64,000 nucleotides of DNA from Bacillota bacterium (GCA_023435305.1 JAEYRV010000004.1:62001-126000), one strand, 5' to 3'; counted from the stretch's first letter, positions 25,829-36,036 are shown. Translations and numbers: made by a program. Notes: generated by a model not told the origin, from the letters alone.

Positions 25829-28294
25829 TTGAAGAAGGGTATATCGGGTCAGATAAGTGTGTTTTTCGCTATCATCATGATAGGAGTCCTGATGCTTGCA
25901 GGCCTGCTTACAGACATTGCCCGCATTAACACAGGGGGCGCCATGGTCAGAAGGGCCTCGGAGACGGCAGCTGCTTCACTGCTGGCTGATTACAGCAGCA
26001 GGCTGAAGGACGGCTATGGCATATTTGCTCTCCCTTGTACTGATACTGCGGATATTGAGGACAGGTTCGAGGAGTACCTTGCATGCTGCCTTTCCATACC
26101 AACAGGTGAGGAATACTACATGGGCAGCACTGATCTGTTTGGTTTCAGGATTGAAAGGATCAAGGTCACCCCTGTCTATAACCTGAGTGAGAACGGCGTT
26201 ACGAAAGGACAGATCCTTGAGTATATGAAGTACAGAGCGCCGGGAGAGATCATAGAGGGCTTTATTGAGAAGCTTGCGACGATTAAGGATGCCGGAAAGA
26301 TGTCAAATGCATATAAACAAAAGGTAGGCATTGACAAGCTGCTGGGCAGTATGGACAAATCACAGCAAAAGCTCAAAAAAAATATTGACGGAGCCGGGGG
26401 AGAACTCGAAAAGTTTATTAACGGCTTTAATCTGAATGGGAGCTGGGAATCTGTATTCAATGATTTCAACGGCATGAGCGATACCCTGCAGTCGCTGGAA
26501 GCCAGTATCGATTCGCTGGACAGCAGTATCAGCGCACTTGAGTCACAGCTGGCAGAACTGAAAAAATCAAGCAGCAAAAGTGATGACAAGACCGATGATA
26601 CAGATGATGATGAAGAAGGCGGCAGCTCGGGAACGGACGACAGCACTGAATCCGACAGCAGTGAGTTGAAAAAACAGCTGAATAGTCTGAAAGATGAAAG
26701 AAAATCCCTAAACAGCAGCAAAACCGACATTAAAGACCAGTTGGGCGATCTGTGGTACAAGCTCCGCAATCAAATGACCAATGACTATAAGCAAGCAAAT
26801 GATGCTGCTGTCAAAGAAATCACGAAGATAGCTGAAAAGGGCAAAAAGGCACAGGAATCGATAAGCGTACTTGAGCAGTTTCTTGATGATAATTTCTCGG
26901 GTGAGGCAGGCTCATTATCAGATGAATTCAGAGAAGAGCTCCAGACTGAACTGAATGGCATGAAAGAGCTTATACTCGAGGGGCAGAAGGCAGAGGAGAT
27001 GCTCAGGGATATCGGCAGCAACAGCAGTGTCCTTGAAAGCATAACCTCCAGTATGGATGAGTTGAAGATAAATCAGGGAGGATTGCCGTCCGGAGGACTT
27101 CCTGAAACGATTTTGGAGACTGCATCAAATTACACCGGTATAGATTATAACTACTTAAAACCGGAAAAAGGTGACAAGAAGGAGGATCCGAGAAGGGGAA
27201 AGGCGGAGGAGCTAAAGGATGCCATAGTAAGCAAGCTGCTGGAGGATATTAATTACGAGGCTGCCGGTATTGTAAAGGAAAGCCTTCCATCCTTCACAAA
27301 GGTAATAACGCCTGACTTTGATGATGTGGATTCTGAGCATACTGATACTATTGGGGCGACAGCTGGAGCTTCCGGCAGCAATAATGGAGAAGCAGTCTAT
27401 AACGGTGATCTTGAGCATGTTGGAGATGAGGCTGACCTTTATGACGAGGAAGGGCAGTTTCAGGAAAATGCGCTTGAACTGATTTCTAATATTGGCGAAC
27501 TGGTAGCGGAAAGGACTGTTGATCTCAGAGACAATATCTACATGAACGAGTACATCATGGGGACATTCAAAAACTCGGTCCCTGAGCTGGTTTATAGTGA
27601 CAGGACAGTAAAGGATACAAATCTTCATGGCGATGAGAAGGGGAAAATAGATACCTTCTATGACAGTGAGGTCGAGTATATACTGAACGGCAAGTCCTCA
27701 CAGCTGCTGAACAATGTTATGACAAAGGGTGAGCTGCTGCTGGTCAGGATCGGATTGAACACGCTTCATGTATATACAGATGCAGCGAAAAAATCGAAGG
27801 CGAATGTCATTGCAACTGCCGTAGCAGGTATATGGACCGGCGGTGCAGGCATACCTGTCATCTCAAATCTGATCATGTGCGGCTGGGGTGTCGGAGAAGC
27901 GGTGATCGATGTCAATGATCTGATGGAGGGAAAATCAGTACCGATCTACAAGATGAAAGGTGACTGGAGGCTGGATATAGGAACCGGTTCCAATGATGGA
28001 CCTAAGACAGATGAAAGACTGTGCTTCAATTATCATGACTATCTCAGGGTGTTTTTACTGACTGTCGATGAAAACAGGAAGCTCAACAGGATAGAGGACC
28101 TGATCCAGCTGAACATAGGCAAGTCGAAGGGGGATCAGGACAGCTTCAGAATGTCGGGATGTCATACCTGTTTTCGTATAGAGGCGGAGGTCTCCATGAA
28201 ATATTTGTTTATTACACAGCCCTTTGTCAAAAAGGAATTGAAAACCGGCGATGGAAGGTATGTACACAGGGTGTTGCTGTATGAAGGATACTGA
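25829..28294 (+). CDS. Large TadG/DUF5702-like surface protein
   Basis: About 821 residues. The N-terminus SGQISVFFAIIMIGVLMLAG is a single membrane segment, followed by TDIARINTGGAMVRRASETA as in Tad pilus-like proteins. The middle (about residues 200-420) is coiled coil with an acidic, Asp/Ser-rich insert (DDKTDDTDDDEEGGSSGTDD). The C-terminal part has GIWTGGAGIPVISNLIMCGW and DYLRVFLLTVDENRKLNRIEDLI, as in clostridial DUF5702 proteins. I prefer TTG 25829, six bases after GGGGGAG; TTG 25814 is possible. It lies 21 bp after the TadE gene and 1 bp before the next. Confidence 0.72.
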   Translation: MKKGISGQISVFFAIIMIGVLMLAGLLTDIARINTGGAMVRRASETAAASLLADYSSRLKDGYGIFALPCTDTADIEDRFEEYLACCLSIPTGEEYYMGSTDLFGFRIERIKVTPVYNLSENGVTKGQILEYMKYRAPGEIIEGFIEKLATIKDAGKMSNAYKQKVGIDKLLGSMDKSQQKLKKNIDGAGGELEKFINGFNLNGSWESVFNDFNGMSDTLQSLEASIDSLDSSISALESQLAELKKSSSKSDDKTDDTDDDEEGGSSGTDDSTESDSSELKKQLNSLKDERKSLNSSKTDIKDQLGDLWYKLRNQMTNDYKQANDAAVKEITKIAEKGKKAQESISVLEQFLDDNFSGEAGSLSDEFREELQTELNGMKELILEGQKAEEMLRDIGSNSSVLESITSSMDELKINQGGLPSGGLPETILETASNYTGIDYNYLKPEKGDKKEDPRRGKAEELKDAIVSKLLEDINYEAAGIVKESLPSFTKVITPDFDDVDSEHTDTIGATAGASGSNNGEAVYNGDLEHVGDEADLYDEEGQFQENALELISNIGELVAERTVDLRDNIYMNEYIMGTFKNSVPELVYSDRTVKDTNLHGDEKGKIDTFYDSEVEYILNGKSSQLLNNVMTKGELLLVRIGLNTLHVYTDAAKKSKANVIATAVAGIWTGGAGIPVISNLIMCGWGVGEAVIDVNDLMEGKSVPIYKMKGDWRLDIGTGSNDGPKTDERLCFNYHDYLRVFLLTVDENRKLNRIEDLIQLNIGKSKGDQDSFRMSGCHTCFRIEAEVSMKYLFITQPFVKKELKTGDGRYVHRVLLYEGY

Positions 28295-28295
28295 T

Positions 28296-29672
28296 ATGTC
28301 CGGAAATATGCTTGCCTACTACAGATGGCATGGAAGCCGCGATACAGCTGTAAATAGTGCTGGCGGCAGAGCAGCGGCGGGTGGCGGCAGAGCAGTTATA
28401 GATGGCAGAGCTTCTAAAGGTGCGCTGACTGTTGAAGCGGCTATAATAATGCCATTGATACTATGTGTATTCTTCTCTGTCATTTTACTCATAAAGACAG
28501 TGTGTACCTATGAGATGATACAGCATGCAATTGACGAGACCGCATCAGAGATAGCGGCTTCGAGCTACATATATCATATAAGCGGAATCAGGGATCTGCA
28601 TGATACGGTTCGGAACGGTGTCAACGACAGATCGGATGTGATCGAGGAACAGCTCGGAAGTGTGATAGATGCATACAGCAGCCTGAAGGGAATAGGCTCG
28701 GGTGTGAAGAACGAAGGCATTGCGGGTATCATTGACAGTGTTGATGCAGTAGAGGACACAAAGCAGAGCTTCTCAGAAATATTTGACCATTCGAAGAATA
28801 TCCCATCAGATCCGCTGGATGAGTTGAAAAGTATAGCATTCTATATAGCCGGGGGCACCCTTGATGATATCAAGACCCAGTTGTATATCCCCATAGTTAA
28901 GCTATATATGAAAAAGTACCTTGTGTCAGAAAGTATTCCCGATATAGATGAACGACTACGTGCACTGGGGATAGCAGATGGTTTTGACGGCCTTGATTTC
29001 AGTGAATCCTCCTTTCTTTCCGACCGGGATGAAAACATTGATATCGTCGTCCGATACCGTGTTAAATTACCGCTGCCGCTGCAATTCTACAAAGACTTGG
29101 AGTTCGTTCAGCGTGTCAAGGTAAAGGCGTGGATGGGCGGTGATGAGAAGACAGGGGTACTGGGCGAGGGCTCCGATGCAGAAGAGGAGGATGTTTGGTC
29201 ATTGAACAATTTCCAGAGAGGCCTCAAGCTGAGAAGGAAATTCGGAGCAAATCTGCCGAACAGCTTTCCTGTAATAGCCCGGTACGAAGATGGCAAGGCC
29301 GTAATGATCAAAAGCATGGATCTGACAGCCAACAGCTATAAGACGGCTTCAAACACAGAAAAGACACTGAAGGGCTATATAAATGAGCTGGCAAAATATA
29401 AAGGCACGGAGAAACCCTGGGGGAGCGACAACATTTTGATAAGAGATGAAGACATTACTCAAAAGGAATTATTGCTGATAATACCTGAGAATGAGCCGGG
29501 TGATGCCAATGAAGCAGCTATGCTCAATATGAAGGCCTATGCCGAATCCAAGGGGGTATCCCTTGTAATCAAGAGATACGGCATGAAAAAAACTGAGAAT
29601 GAGAGCGAGGCGGCAGGAACAACTCCGGCAGGACAGGAGGATGGAGCAGGCATGAATGCAGATGGGGAATAG
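28296..29672 (+). CDS. TadE-like protein with long extracellular domain
   Basis: About 458 residues. A Gly/Ala-rich leader (about 35 residues) precedes KGALTVEAAIIMPLILCVFF, again with A-L-T-V-E after the Gly, so Glu is at +5 as in prepilins. The remainder is predicted extracellular, with a region ADGFDGLDFSESSFLSDRDE and a C-terminal Glu/Gly/Ala tail. ATG 28296 has AAGGAT six bases upstream; the longer frame starting 28251 lies inside the previous gene. It is the last gene of the unit, converging with the next gene 11 bp away. Confidence 0.72.
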   Translation: MSGNMLAYYRWHGSRDTAVNSAGGRAAAGGGRAVIDGRASKGALTVEAAIIMPLILCVFFSVILLIKTVCTYEMIQHAIDETASEIAASSYIYHISGIRDLHDTVRNGVNDRSDVIEEQLGSVIDAYSSLKGIGSGVKNEGIAGIIDSVDAVEDTKQSFSEIFDHSKNIPSDPLDELKSIAFYIAGGTLDDIKTQLYIPIVKLYMKKYLVSESIPDIDERLRALGIADGFDGLDFSESSFLSDRDENIDIVVRYRVKLPLPLQFYKDLEFVQRVKVKAWMGGDEKTGVLGEGSDAEEEDVWSLNNFQRGLKLRRKFGANLPNSFPVIARYEDGKAVMIKSMDLTANSYKTASNTEKTLKGYINELAKYKGTEKPWGSDNILIRDEDITQKELLLIIPENEPGDANEAAMLNMKAYAESKGVSLVIKRYGMKKTENESEAAGTTPAGQEDGAGMNADGE

Positions 29673-29683
29673 GAGCATGATGC

Positions 29684-31066
29684 TCAGGGAATGTATTGAA
29701 GGCTGGCTGATTTTATCCTGATTGCAGCTTCACTTTCTTTATCCAGTACCATATTGAGTTCTGTTCTGCCGGGACGATCCAACTCAAAGTCATACAATGT
29801 CAGAGTGCGGAATGCAATGTCATGAAATGCATTTTCATAGGAAATTATCAGTCTGTAGCTTCCTTTTTCGAGTAAAAATGACGATGAGCCTTTGCCAAAG
29901 GAAGCAGCCTTGTAAAAGCTTCCTTTATCTCTGTTGATTTGATAGATGTCTGCCGCAGAAGCTTCCAAAGGTTCACCTGTCAGACTGTCAGTTACAGATA
30001 TCCGCAAAAAGCAGACATCATTGCCCCTGGCATCTATGGGCTGCCCATAAATATTACTTCCATGAAGAAGCATAACAGCCTGCTTTAAGTTTCTTTGACT
30101 GTATTCAGACACAGCACTGCCTATCTGCAGATAAAGTAATGCAGATAGAGCTGTCAATATCATAACCGTTGTCCATAATGCAGGTTTCTTAATATGTCTG
30201 TGCATGTCAAGTGTATGATTGCTTGCTGCCTTTGTCCTATAGACTGATAAACATAGTAATACGAATATTAAAACGACTGACAGGAATAAGAGCTTTATTA
30301 TTGAAGCTGAAATATGTGTCAGATAGTTTGAGACCAATTTGAACAAATCAGCATCAATTGATCTTAATGTGCTCTCCAGGCTGTATTGGCCAAGATTTTT
30401 GAATGATGATAGAAAATATATTGATGCAATGCTAATTATGCTGTAGGAAAATGATGTGTATTTGACCCAATCAAGAAACAGCTCCGGATTCTGACAAATG
30501 ATAAATATCGATATTATTTGCAAAAGTATCAATGAAATTATTAAAGCTTTTTCAATACAGTATTGCAGCAGACTGGCAGTCTTCAATATATCATCGGCGT
30601 CCTTCTCATTTAAAAACATCATCGGCAAACGCAGATTTACCCTGTCTATTTTAGTAAACGCCAGAAGCGGCGATGCCTTTATTTCATCTGTGGTCATGTT
30701 TGACGGATCTGTGGTTTCGTTGATGCAGTTGAAATATATATAAGGAAGTGTATCTGCAGCGCCTTTTATATAATTCAGCAAGCCGCCATACAATGAGTTG
30801 ATATTCGTTATCACCAGCTCTTCGTTGACATGGTCTTCTATGTATGGACCAATCAACTCGCTGTATTCCGATGCTTCAAGGTATTCATATATTTTATCAT
30901 TGATAAGGCTGGATGCGCCAAGCTTTCGCAGGGCTCTGCCGTGATAGCCGGGATTAAATAATGTTGCTTCAGCTGACGCGGAGAATACTCCCAGAAACAG
31001 CAAAATTCCTGAGATAAGGCCGATCAGTGGTATGATCGTTTTCTCAACCGCCTTATTTCCTATCAT
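29684..31066 (-). CDS. Hypothetical membrane protein with beta-sandwich C-terminus
   Basis: Not recognised. The 460-residue protein has an N-terminal membrane segment (IPLIGLISGILLFLGVFSAS) and a soluble loop. Three or four more membrane helices follow (ALIISLILLQIISIFIICQ; ISIASIYFLSS; LLFLSVVLIFVLLCLSVY; ALWTTVMILTALSALLYL). The C-terminal domain of about 110 residues (FLRISVTDSLTGEPLEASAA to SYRLIISYENAF) looks like a carboxypeptidase-regulatory or Cna-B-type sandwich. ATG 31066 has AGGAGC seven bases upstream. It faces the TadE-like operon and may act with it, but this is inference. Confidence 0.6.
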   Translation of the reverse strand: MIGNKAVEKTIIPLIGLISGILLFLGVFSASAEATLFNPGYHGRALRKLGASSLINDKIYEYLEASEYSELIGPYIEDHVNEELVITNINSLYGGLLNYIKGAADTLPYIYFNCINETTDPSNMTTDEIKASPLLAFTKIDRVNLRLPMMFLNEKDADDILKTASLLQYCIEKALIISLILLQIISIFIICQNPELFLDWVKYTSFSYSIISIASIYFLSSFKNLGQYSLESTLRSIDADLFKLVSNYLTHISASIIKLLFLSVVLIFVLLCLSVYRTKAASNHTLDMHRHIKKPALWTTVMILTALSALLYLQIGSAVSEYSQRNLKQAVMLLHGSNIYGQPIDARGNDVCFLRISVTDSLTGEPLEASAADIYQINRDKGSFYKAASFGKGSSSFLLEKGSYRLIISYENAFHDIAFRTLTLYDFELDRPGRTELNMVLDKESEAAIRIKSASLQYIP

Positions 31067-31259
31067 ACCGAAGCTCCTGCATTTGGGTGACATAATGTAC
31101 TGTTATTAAATTATAGCATCTGGTCGAGGCATAAGTATTATGTAAATACAGGAAGGTAAAAAGCTTGCAGGGGTAGTCCTCGTGGAATTTTAACATATGA
31201 GCGCTAATATAATTTAATGTGGCATTTGCCGGTATGTTTCACAGGACAAGGAGGCAGAC

Positions 31260-33188
31260 ATGATGGGCGATAGAGATATTTCCCGGGTTATAGAAAAAGA
31301 CAGGCAGGAGAGATCAAGAAACTTCTATGAGGGAACATTTCTTGATTACATCGAGCTTGTAAGGAAGGAGCCCGAGCTTGCAATACTTTCTCATCAAAGA
31401 CTGTACAACCTGATTTCCAAAGCTGGCGTCGAGGTCGTCAGGACAGATGAACACCCCAGACTCAGAAGGATATACGGTAATGATGTCATAAGGAAATACA
31501 AATTTTTTGAGAACTTTTACGGCATAGACAAAACCATAATGAATATCGTCAGATATTTTCATTCGGCGGCGATGGCAGGCGAGGAAGCCAGGCAGGTCCT
31601 TTATCTTGTAGGACCGGTAGGCTCAGGTAAATCCTCGCTGATGGAGGAATTAAAGAAAGCGCTGGAGTCCAGTCCCGAAATATATGCGCTGAAGGGCTGC
31701 CCAATGCGTGAGGAACCGCTCCACCTGGTGCCAAAGCATCTGAGGAAGGATTTTGAAGATATACTGAGGGTAAGGATCGAAGGCGATCTATGCCCTATCT
31801 GCCGCTATAGGCTGAAGAATGAATATAATGGCAAGTACGAGCTTTTCCCGGTCGTTAAAACAGGGTTCTCTGTCAGGTCAAGGAAGGGCATCGGCGTTGT
31901 GCCTCCTGTAGATCCCAACAATCAGGATACCAGTGTCCTGATTGGCAGTGTTGATATTTCGAAAATAGACCTGTTTTCCGAGGACGATCCGAGAGTCCTG
32001 TCGCTGAACGGCGCTTTCAACGTAGGAAACAGGGGACTGGTCGAATTCATTGAAGTGTTCAAAAACGAGACCGAATACCTGCATACAATGATAACGGCGA
32101 CACAGGAGAAATCCGTGCCATCTCCGGGAAAGGGGCCGATGATATACTTTGACGGCGTGATATTGGCCCATTCCAATGAAGCGGAGTGGAACAAGTTCAA
32201 ATCCGATCACACCAACGAAGCTATTCTCGACAGGATCGTCAAAATTGAGATACCCTATTGCCTTGAATTGAATGAAGAGATGAAAATATATGAAAAAATA
32301 TTGAAGAAGAGCAGGTTCAAGGCCCATATCGCGCCGCATACCATAGAAACAGCCTCAATGTTTGCTATTCTGACACGCCTTGTGCCATCATCCAAGGTCG
32401 ACCTGATGACCAAGCTGAAGATATATAACGGAGAAGAGATCGTAGAAAAAGGGATGACCCGCAAGATAGACATTATGGAATTGAGGGAGGAGTCGTCAAG
32501 AGAAGGAATGTCGGGCATTTCAACCAGATTTATAATGAAAGCGCTGGATATGGCATTGTCAGAGTCCGAGCATGACTGCATAAACCCGATATCAGTCATG
32601 GAGACAATAATCAAGTCGGTAAGAGAGCTGTCGATCAGCGATGAGGAAAAGAGCAAGTATGTGAGGTTCGTTCAGGATTCCATAAAGAAGGAGTACAATA
32701 GAATACTTGAGAAAGAGGTCACGAAAGCCTTTATCTATGGTTACAGGGAGCAGGCCGAGAGCCTGTTCAACAATTATCTCGATCATGCTGAGGCTTATAT
32801 CAACAGGACCAGGATCAAGGACCAGAATACCGGCGAGGAGCTTGAGCCTGACGAGAGATTCATGAGGTCCATAGAGGAGCAGATAGGGATCACCGAGGCA
32901 TCGGCAAAAGGCTTCAGGGGCGATGTAACGGCATATATGTTCTTTGTGATACGAAGCGGAGGCAAACTGAATTACAGCAGCTACGAACCGCTTAAGGAGG
33001 CAATCGAGAAAAAGCTGACATCATCGGTGAAGGAGCTGAGCAGGATAATTACGAGAGCAAAGGTGCGCGATGAGGAACAGGACAGGAAATACAACACAAT
33101 GGTCGAGGAAATGAAGCGTAATGGATATTGTGACCATTGCTGCAATGTTGTGTTGAAATATGGTGCAAATAATCTGTGGAAAGACTAG
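31260..33188 (+). CDS. prkA: PrkA-type serine protein kinase
   Basis: A 642-residue AAA-plus ATPase/kinase-like protein. The Walker A motif VGPVGSGKSSLMEEL lies at about residue 118. The AAA domain contains MIYFDGVILAHSNEAEWNKF. The C-terminal part has the PrkA kinase-like region with RGDVTAYMFFVIRSGGKLNY. It is followed by yhbH and spoVR, the conserved trio called yeaG-yeaH-ycgB in enterobacteria. In Bacillus, PrkA acts in sporulation under sigma-E. AAGGAGG precedes ATG 31260 (a second ATG at 31263 is better spaced). Confidence 0.93.
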   Translation: MMGDRDISRVIEKDRQERSRNFYEGTFLDYIELVRKEPELAILSHQRLYNLISKAGVEVVRTDEHPRLRRIYGNDVIRKYKFFENFYGIDKTIMNIVRYFHSAAMAGEEARQVLYLVGPVGSGKSSLMEELKKALESSPEIYALKGCPMREEPLHLVPKHLRKDFEDILRVRIEGDLCPICRYRLKNEYNGKYELFPVVKTGFSVRSRKGIGVVPPVDPNNQDTSVLIGSVDISKIDLFSEDDPRVLSLNGAFNVGNRGLVEFIEVFKNETEYLHTMITATQEKSVPSPGKGPMIYFDGVILAHSNEAEWNKFKSDHTNEAILDRIVKIEIPYCLELNEEMKIYEKILKKSRFKAHIAPHTIETASMFAILTRLVPSSKVDLMTKLKIYNGEEIVEKGMTRKIDIMELREESSREGMSGISTRFIMKALDMALSESEHDCINPISVMETIIKSVRELSISDEEKSKYVRFVQDSIKKEYNRILEKEVTKAFIYGYREQAESLFNNYLDHAEAYINRTRIKDQNTGEELEPDERFMRSIEEQIGITEASAKGFRGDVTAYMFFVIRSGGKLNYSSYEPLKEAIEKKLTSSVKELSRIITRAKVRDEEQDRKYNTMVEEMKRNGYCDHCCNVVLKYGANNLWKD

Positions 33189-33208
33189 ATCGCTTTGAGA
33201 GGTCTTAT

Positions 33209-34438
33209 ATGGCAATTATAAAGGAATATGACCCCGGGGGAAGAGAACGCTCCTCTGAGGACAGGCGCAGACACAAGGAGCTTGTGGAGGAGTCGATAAA
33301 GAAAAATATCGGCAATATTATTTCGGAAGAAAGCATTATAGGGCAAAGCGGGCAAAAGAAGATAAAGATACCCGTGAAGGGTATAAAGGAATACAGCTTT
33401 ATTTATGGAACCAACAAGCGGGGAGCGGCGACGGGTGACGGTGATGAGAAGCGCGGAGATGTGGTGGGAGAGGAAGCGGAGGGCAAGAATTATGGCCACG
33501 GGGGTGCAGGAGACCAGGAGGGCGAGGACATATATGAAACCGAGATCACCATCGATGAGCTGGTGAACTATCTATTTGATGACCTGGACCTTCCTGATAT
33601 CGACAGGAGAAGACTCTCGGATATGGAAACGCTGAAGGGCTACAGAAAGCTTGGTTATCAGAAAAAGGGCATACAGCCGCGGCTGGCTAAAAGGAGAACA
33701 GTTGTTGAAAAAATAAAAAGAAAACAGTCATACAGACGAAGTTTGAAGGAGATAGCGGGTGACAGCATCGATGCTGTGAATGGGGACGAAAAGGCGGCTG
33801 AGGCTATAAGCAATGCAGAAGTAAAAGAAAGGTTCCCCTTCTCAGAGGACGATCTGAGATACAGAAGGCTCAGGGAGGTAAAGCGAAAGGATTTCAATGC
33901 TGTCGTTATTTGTATAATGGATGTTTCGGGTTCGATGGACCAGACCAAGAAGTACATGGCCCGCAGCTTCTACTTTTTGCTTTATCAGTTTCTCAGGCTC
34001 AGGTATTCAAACGTCGAGGTGGTTTTTATAGCCCATACTACTACGGCCAAGGAGGTCAGCGAGCTTGAGTTTTTCCACAAGGGGGAATCGGGAGGGACAT
34101 ATATCAGCAGCGGATATGAAAAAGCGCTTGAAATCATTGAGCAGCATTATAATCCTCTGAATTGGAACATATATGCATTCCATTGCAGCGATGGCGATAA
34201 CTGGACTGAGGATAATAAAAAAGCTGTGGAGCTTGCGCAGAAACTATGTGAGAAATGCAATCTCTTTGGTTACGGGGAGATCGTACCGGGTTACTATTTC
34301 GCCGGAAGCACTGTAAAATCAGAGTTTTTGAGGCACATCCATGCAGATAATTTCGTTATTGTAACTATGTCAAGAAAGGATGACATCATTACTGGATTAA
34401 AGAGACTGCTTGAAAAGGACGGAGAAAAAGAGCCATAG
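33209..34438 (+). CDS. yhbH: YhbH/YeaH-family (DUF444) vWA-like sporulation protein
   Basis: About 409 residues. The N-terminal part is charged, with an insert rich in Gly and Glu (about residues 75-105). The C-terminal half is a von Willebrand A-like fold with the MIDAS-type DVSGSMDQTKKYMARSFYF, VEVVFIAHTTTAKEV, GGTYISSGYEKALEII and HCSDGDNWTEDN. This defines DUF444. AGAGG precedes ATG 33209; the upstream frame is an extension into the intergenic region. It lies 20 bp after prkA and 47 bp before spoVR, so one transcript is likely. Confidence 0.92.
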   Translation: MAIIKEYDPGGRERSSEDRRRHKELVEESIKKNIGNIISEESIIGQSGQKKIKIPVKGIKEYSFIYGTNKRGAATGDGDEKRGDVVGEEAEGKNYGHGGAGDQEGEDIYETEITIDELVNYLFDDLDLPDIDRRRLSDMETLKGYRKLGYQKKGIQPRLAKRRTVVEKIKRKQSYRRSLKEIAGDSIDAVNGDEKAAEAISNAEVKERFPFSEDDLRYRRLREVKRKDFNAVVICIMDVSGSMDQTKKYMARSFYFLLYQFLRLRYSNVEVVFIAHTTTAKEVSELEFFHKGESGGTYISSGYEKALEIIEQHYNPLNWNIYAFHCSDGDNWTEDNKKAVELAQKLCEKCNLFGYGEIVPGYYFAGSTVKSEFLRHIHADNFVIVTMSRKDDIITGLKRLLEKDGEKEP

Positions 34439-34485
34439 AAGAACAATATAGCAAAACAATATAGCAAGGTGATTGGAGTAGCAAT

Positions 34486-35871
34486 ATGTCTGATTATAGC
34501 ATCAAAGAGCTGGAAATGTGGAACCGACGAATTGAGGAAATAGTATCTGAAACGGGACTGGATTGTTATGAACAGGAATTTGAACTTGTCAGCTACGAGG
34601 ATATGACAGCATATGAAGCTTACAGCGGAATGCCCTCACATTACCCCCACTGGAGCTTTGGCAAGGCATATGAGAGGATAAGGACTCTGAATAAGTACAA
34701 TCTGTCGGGCCTGCCATATGAGATGGTGATCAATTCAAATCCCTGCATAGCCTATTTGATGAAGGATAATTCACTATTGCTGCAGATATTGACTATGGCT
34801 CATGTATATGGACATAATGATTTTTTTAAATGCAACAGGCTTTTTATGACCGGCACCAGGGCCTCATATACTGTCGAAATGTTCAAGAACCATGCCGAAC
34901 GAATCAGAGAGTATATCAGCGACCCAAGTATCGGATACAGCAAGGTGGAAAGGGTGCTCAATTCGGCTCATGCTCTTCGTTACCAGTGTTCGAGAACTGT
35001 AGGAGCAAAGAGGCTTGGCTGCGGAGAACTGAAAAAGAGGCTCCAAAGTAAAAAAAGCAGGACAGTCAGTGATTTTCCGCTGCTTGAGGCTAAACCGGCA
35101 TATACTGAGGAAACTGATATGAAGCAGTTACCGCTGGAGCCGGAGGAAGATCTTCTGCTTTTTCTGGGCACATATGGCAGGCTCGAAGAGTGGGAGAAGG
35201 ATATTATCGATATCGTCAGAGAGGAGACGCTTTACTTTATTCCTCAGATAGAAACCAAAATAATGAACGAGGGCTGGGCAAGCTTCTGGCATTATAATAT
35301 ACTCAACAGGCTTGAACTGCCGCAAAAGTTAAATTTTGAATTCCTGAGAAGGCACAACCAGGTCATCAGACCCTATGAGGGAAGGATTAATCCATATTAC
35401 ATCGGGTTCAAAATATTCAGCAGCCTTCAGGAGAAATACGGTGATGAACCGCGGAAGATATTTGAGGCAAGAGAGATCGAGAGGGATGAATCCTTTATCA
35501 GACGTTATCTCACAAAGGAGCTTTGTGCTGAAATGAAATTGTACGAGTATGAAAAGGAAGGCAGCGAATATGTTGTGTCAGAGGTTTCCGACGATGAGGG
35601 TTGGATGAAAATCAGAGATACCATCGCAGCGTCATCCGGGCTTGGAGGCGTGCCGGTGGTATTGGTCAAGGAGTGGAACCAGAAGGAAAATATCCTGATG
35701 CTGGAGCATATTTACGACGGAAGAGAGCTGGATCTCCAGTATGCCAATGAGACACTGAAGCACTTGGTGGACCTTTGGGAGGGGAAGGTGATACTCAATA
35801 CGACAGCAGAAGGCAGAAAAAGATCTATTATGTGCGATGAACAGCAAAAGATAGTATTGATAAACAGTTGA
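34486..35871 (+). CDS. spoVR: SpoVR-family protein
   Basis: A 461-residue protein with SpoVR features: EQEFELVSYEDMTAYEAYSG, PSHYPHWSFGKAYER, HVYGHNDFFKCN and NEGWASFWHYNIL. It needs no signal peptide. SpoVR affects spore cortex formation in Bacillus. The molecular activity is unknown, although the conserved His and Glu residues suggest metal binding. It is the third gene of the prkA-yhbH-spoVR set, followed by tRNA-Val. Confidence 0.93.
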   Translation: MSDYSIKELEMWNRRIEEIVSETGLDCYEQEFELVSYEDMTAYEAYSGMPSHYPHWSFGKAYERIRTLNKYNLSGLPYEMVINSNPCIAYLMKDNSLLLQILTMAHVYGHNDFFKCNRLFMTGTRASYTVEMFKNHAERIREYISDPSIGYSKVERVLNSAHALRYQCSRTVGAKRLGCGELKKRLQSKKSRTVSDFPLLEAKPAYTEETDMKQLPLEPEEDLLLFLGTYGRLEEWEKDIIDIVREETLYFIPQIETKIMNEGWASFWHYNILNRLELPQKLNFEFLRRHNQVIRPYEGRINPYYIGFKIFSSLQEKYGDEPRKIFEAREIERDESFIRRYLTKELCAEMKLYEYEKEGSEYVVSEVSDDEGWMKIRDTIAASSGLGGVPVVLVKEWNQKENILMLEHIYDGRELDLQYANETLKHLVDLWEGKVILNTTAEGRKRSIMCDEQQKIVLINS

Positions 35872-35923
35872 CTCGTCAGAGACATAGATTTATAATTAAT
35901 ACAAAAGCGATTTGGAACAACAC

Positions 35924-35998
35924 GGGGGATTAACTCAGCGGGAGAGTGCTATCTTCACACGGTAGAAGTCATTGGTTCGAACCCAATATTCCCCACCA
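35924..35998 (+). tRNA. tRNA-Val (CAC)
   Basis: A full cloverleaf of 75 nt including the encoded CCA. The acceptor GGGGGAT pairs with ATTCCCC, the D-arm is ACTC/GAGT, and the anticodon stem CTATC/GGTAG has loop TTCACAC giving anticodon CAC for GUG. The T-arm is ATTGG-TTCGAAC-CCAAT. The D-loop is short (7 nt). Confidence 0.95.
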
Positions 35999-36006
35999 CA
36001 TTTCGT

Positions 36007-36036
36007 CTGAAAACCCGCTAAATAGCGGGTTTTCAG
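36007..36036 (+). terminator. Terminator hairpin after tRNA-Val
   Basis: CTGAAAACCCGCTA (36007-36020) and TAGCGGGTTTTCAG (36023-36036) form a perfect 14-bp stem with a two-base gap. The run of T lies inside the 3' arm. Confidence 0.8.

Noticed and set aside
26176..26769. Long Ser/Leu-rich minus-strand frame (197 codons)
   Set aside because: It is the complement of the Asp/Glu/Ser-rich coiled-coil part of the gene at 25829 and has no own start signal.
31090..31260. Sigma-E promoter before prkA
   Set aside because: An AT-rich CATATGAGCG-TAATATAAT stretch exists, but spacing and boxes do not fit sigma-E clearly.
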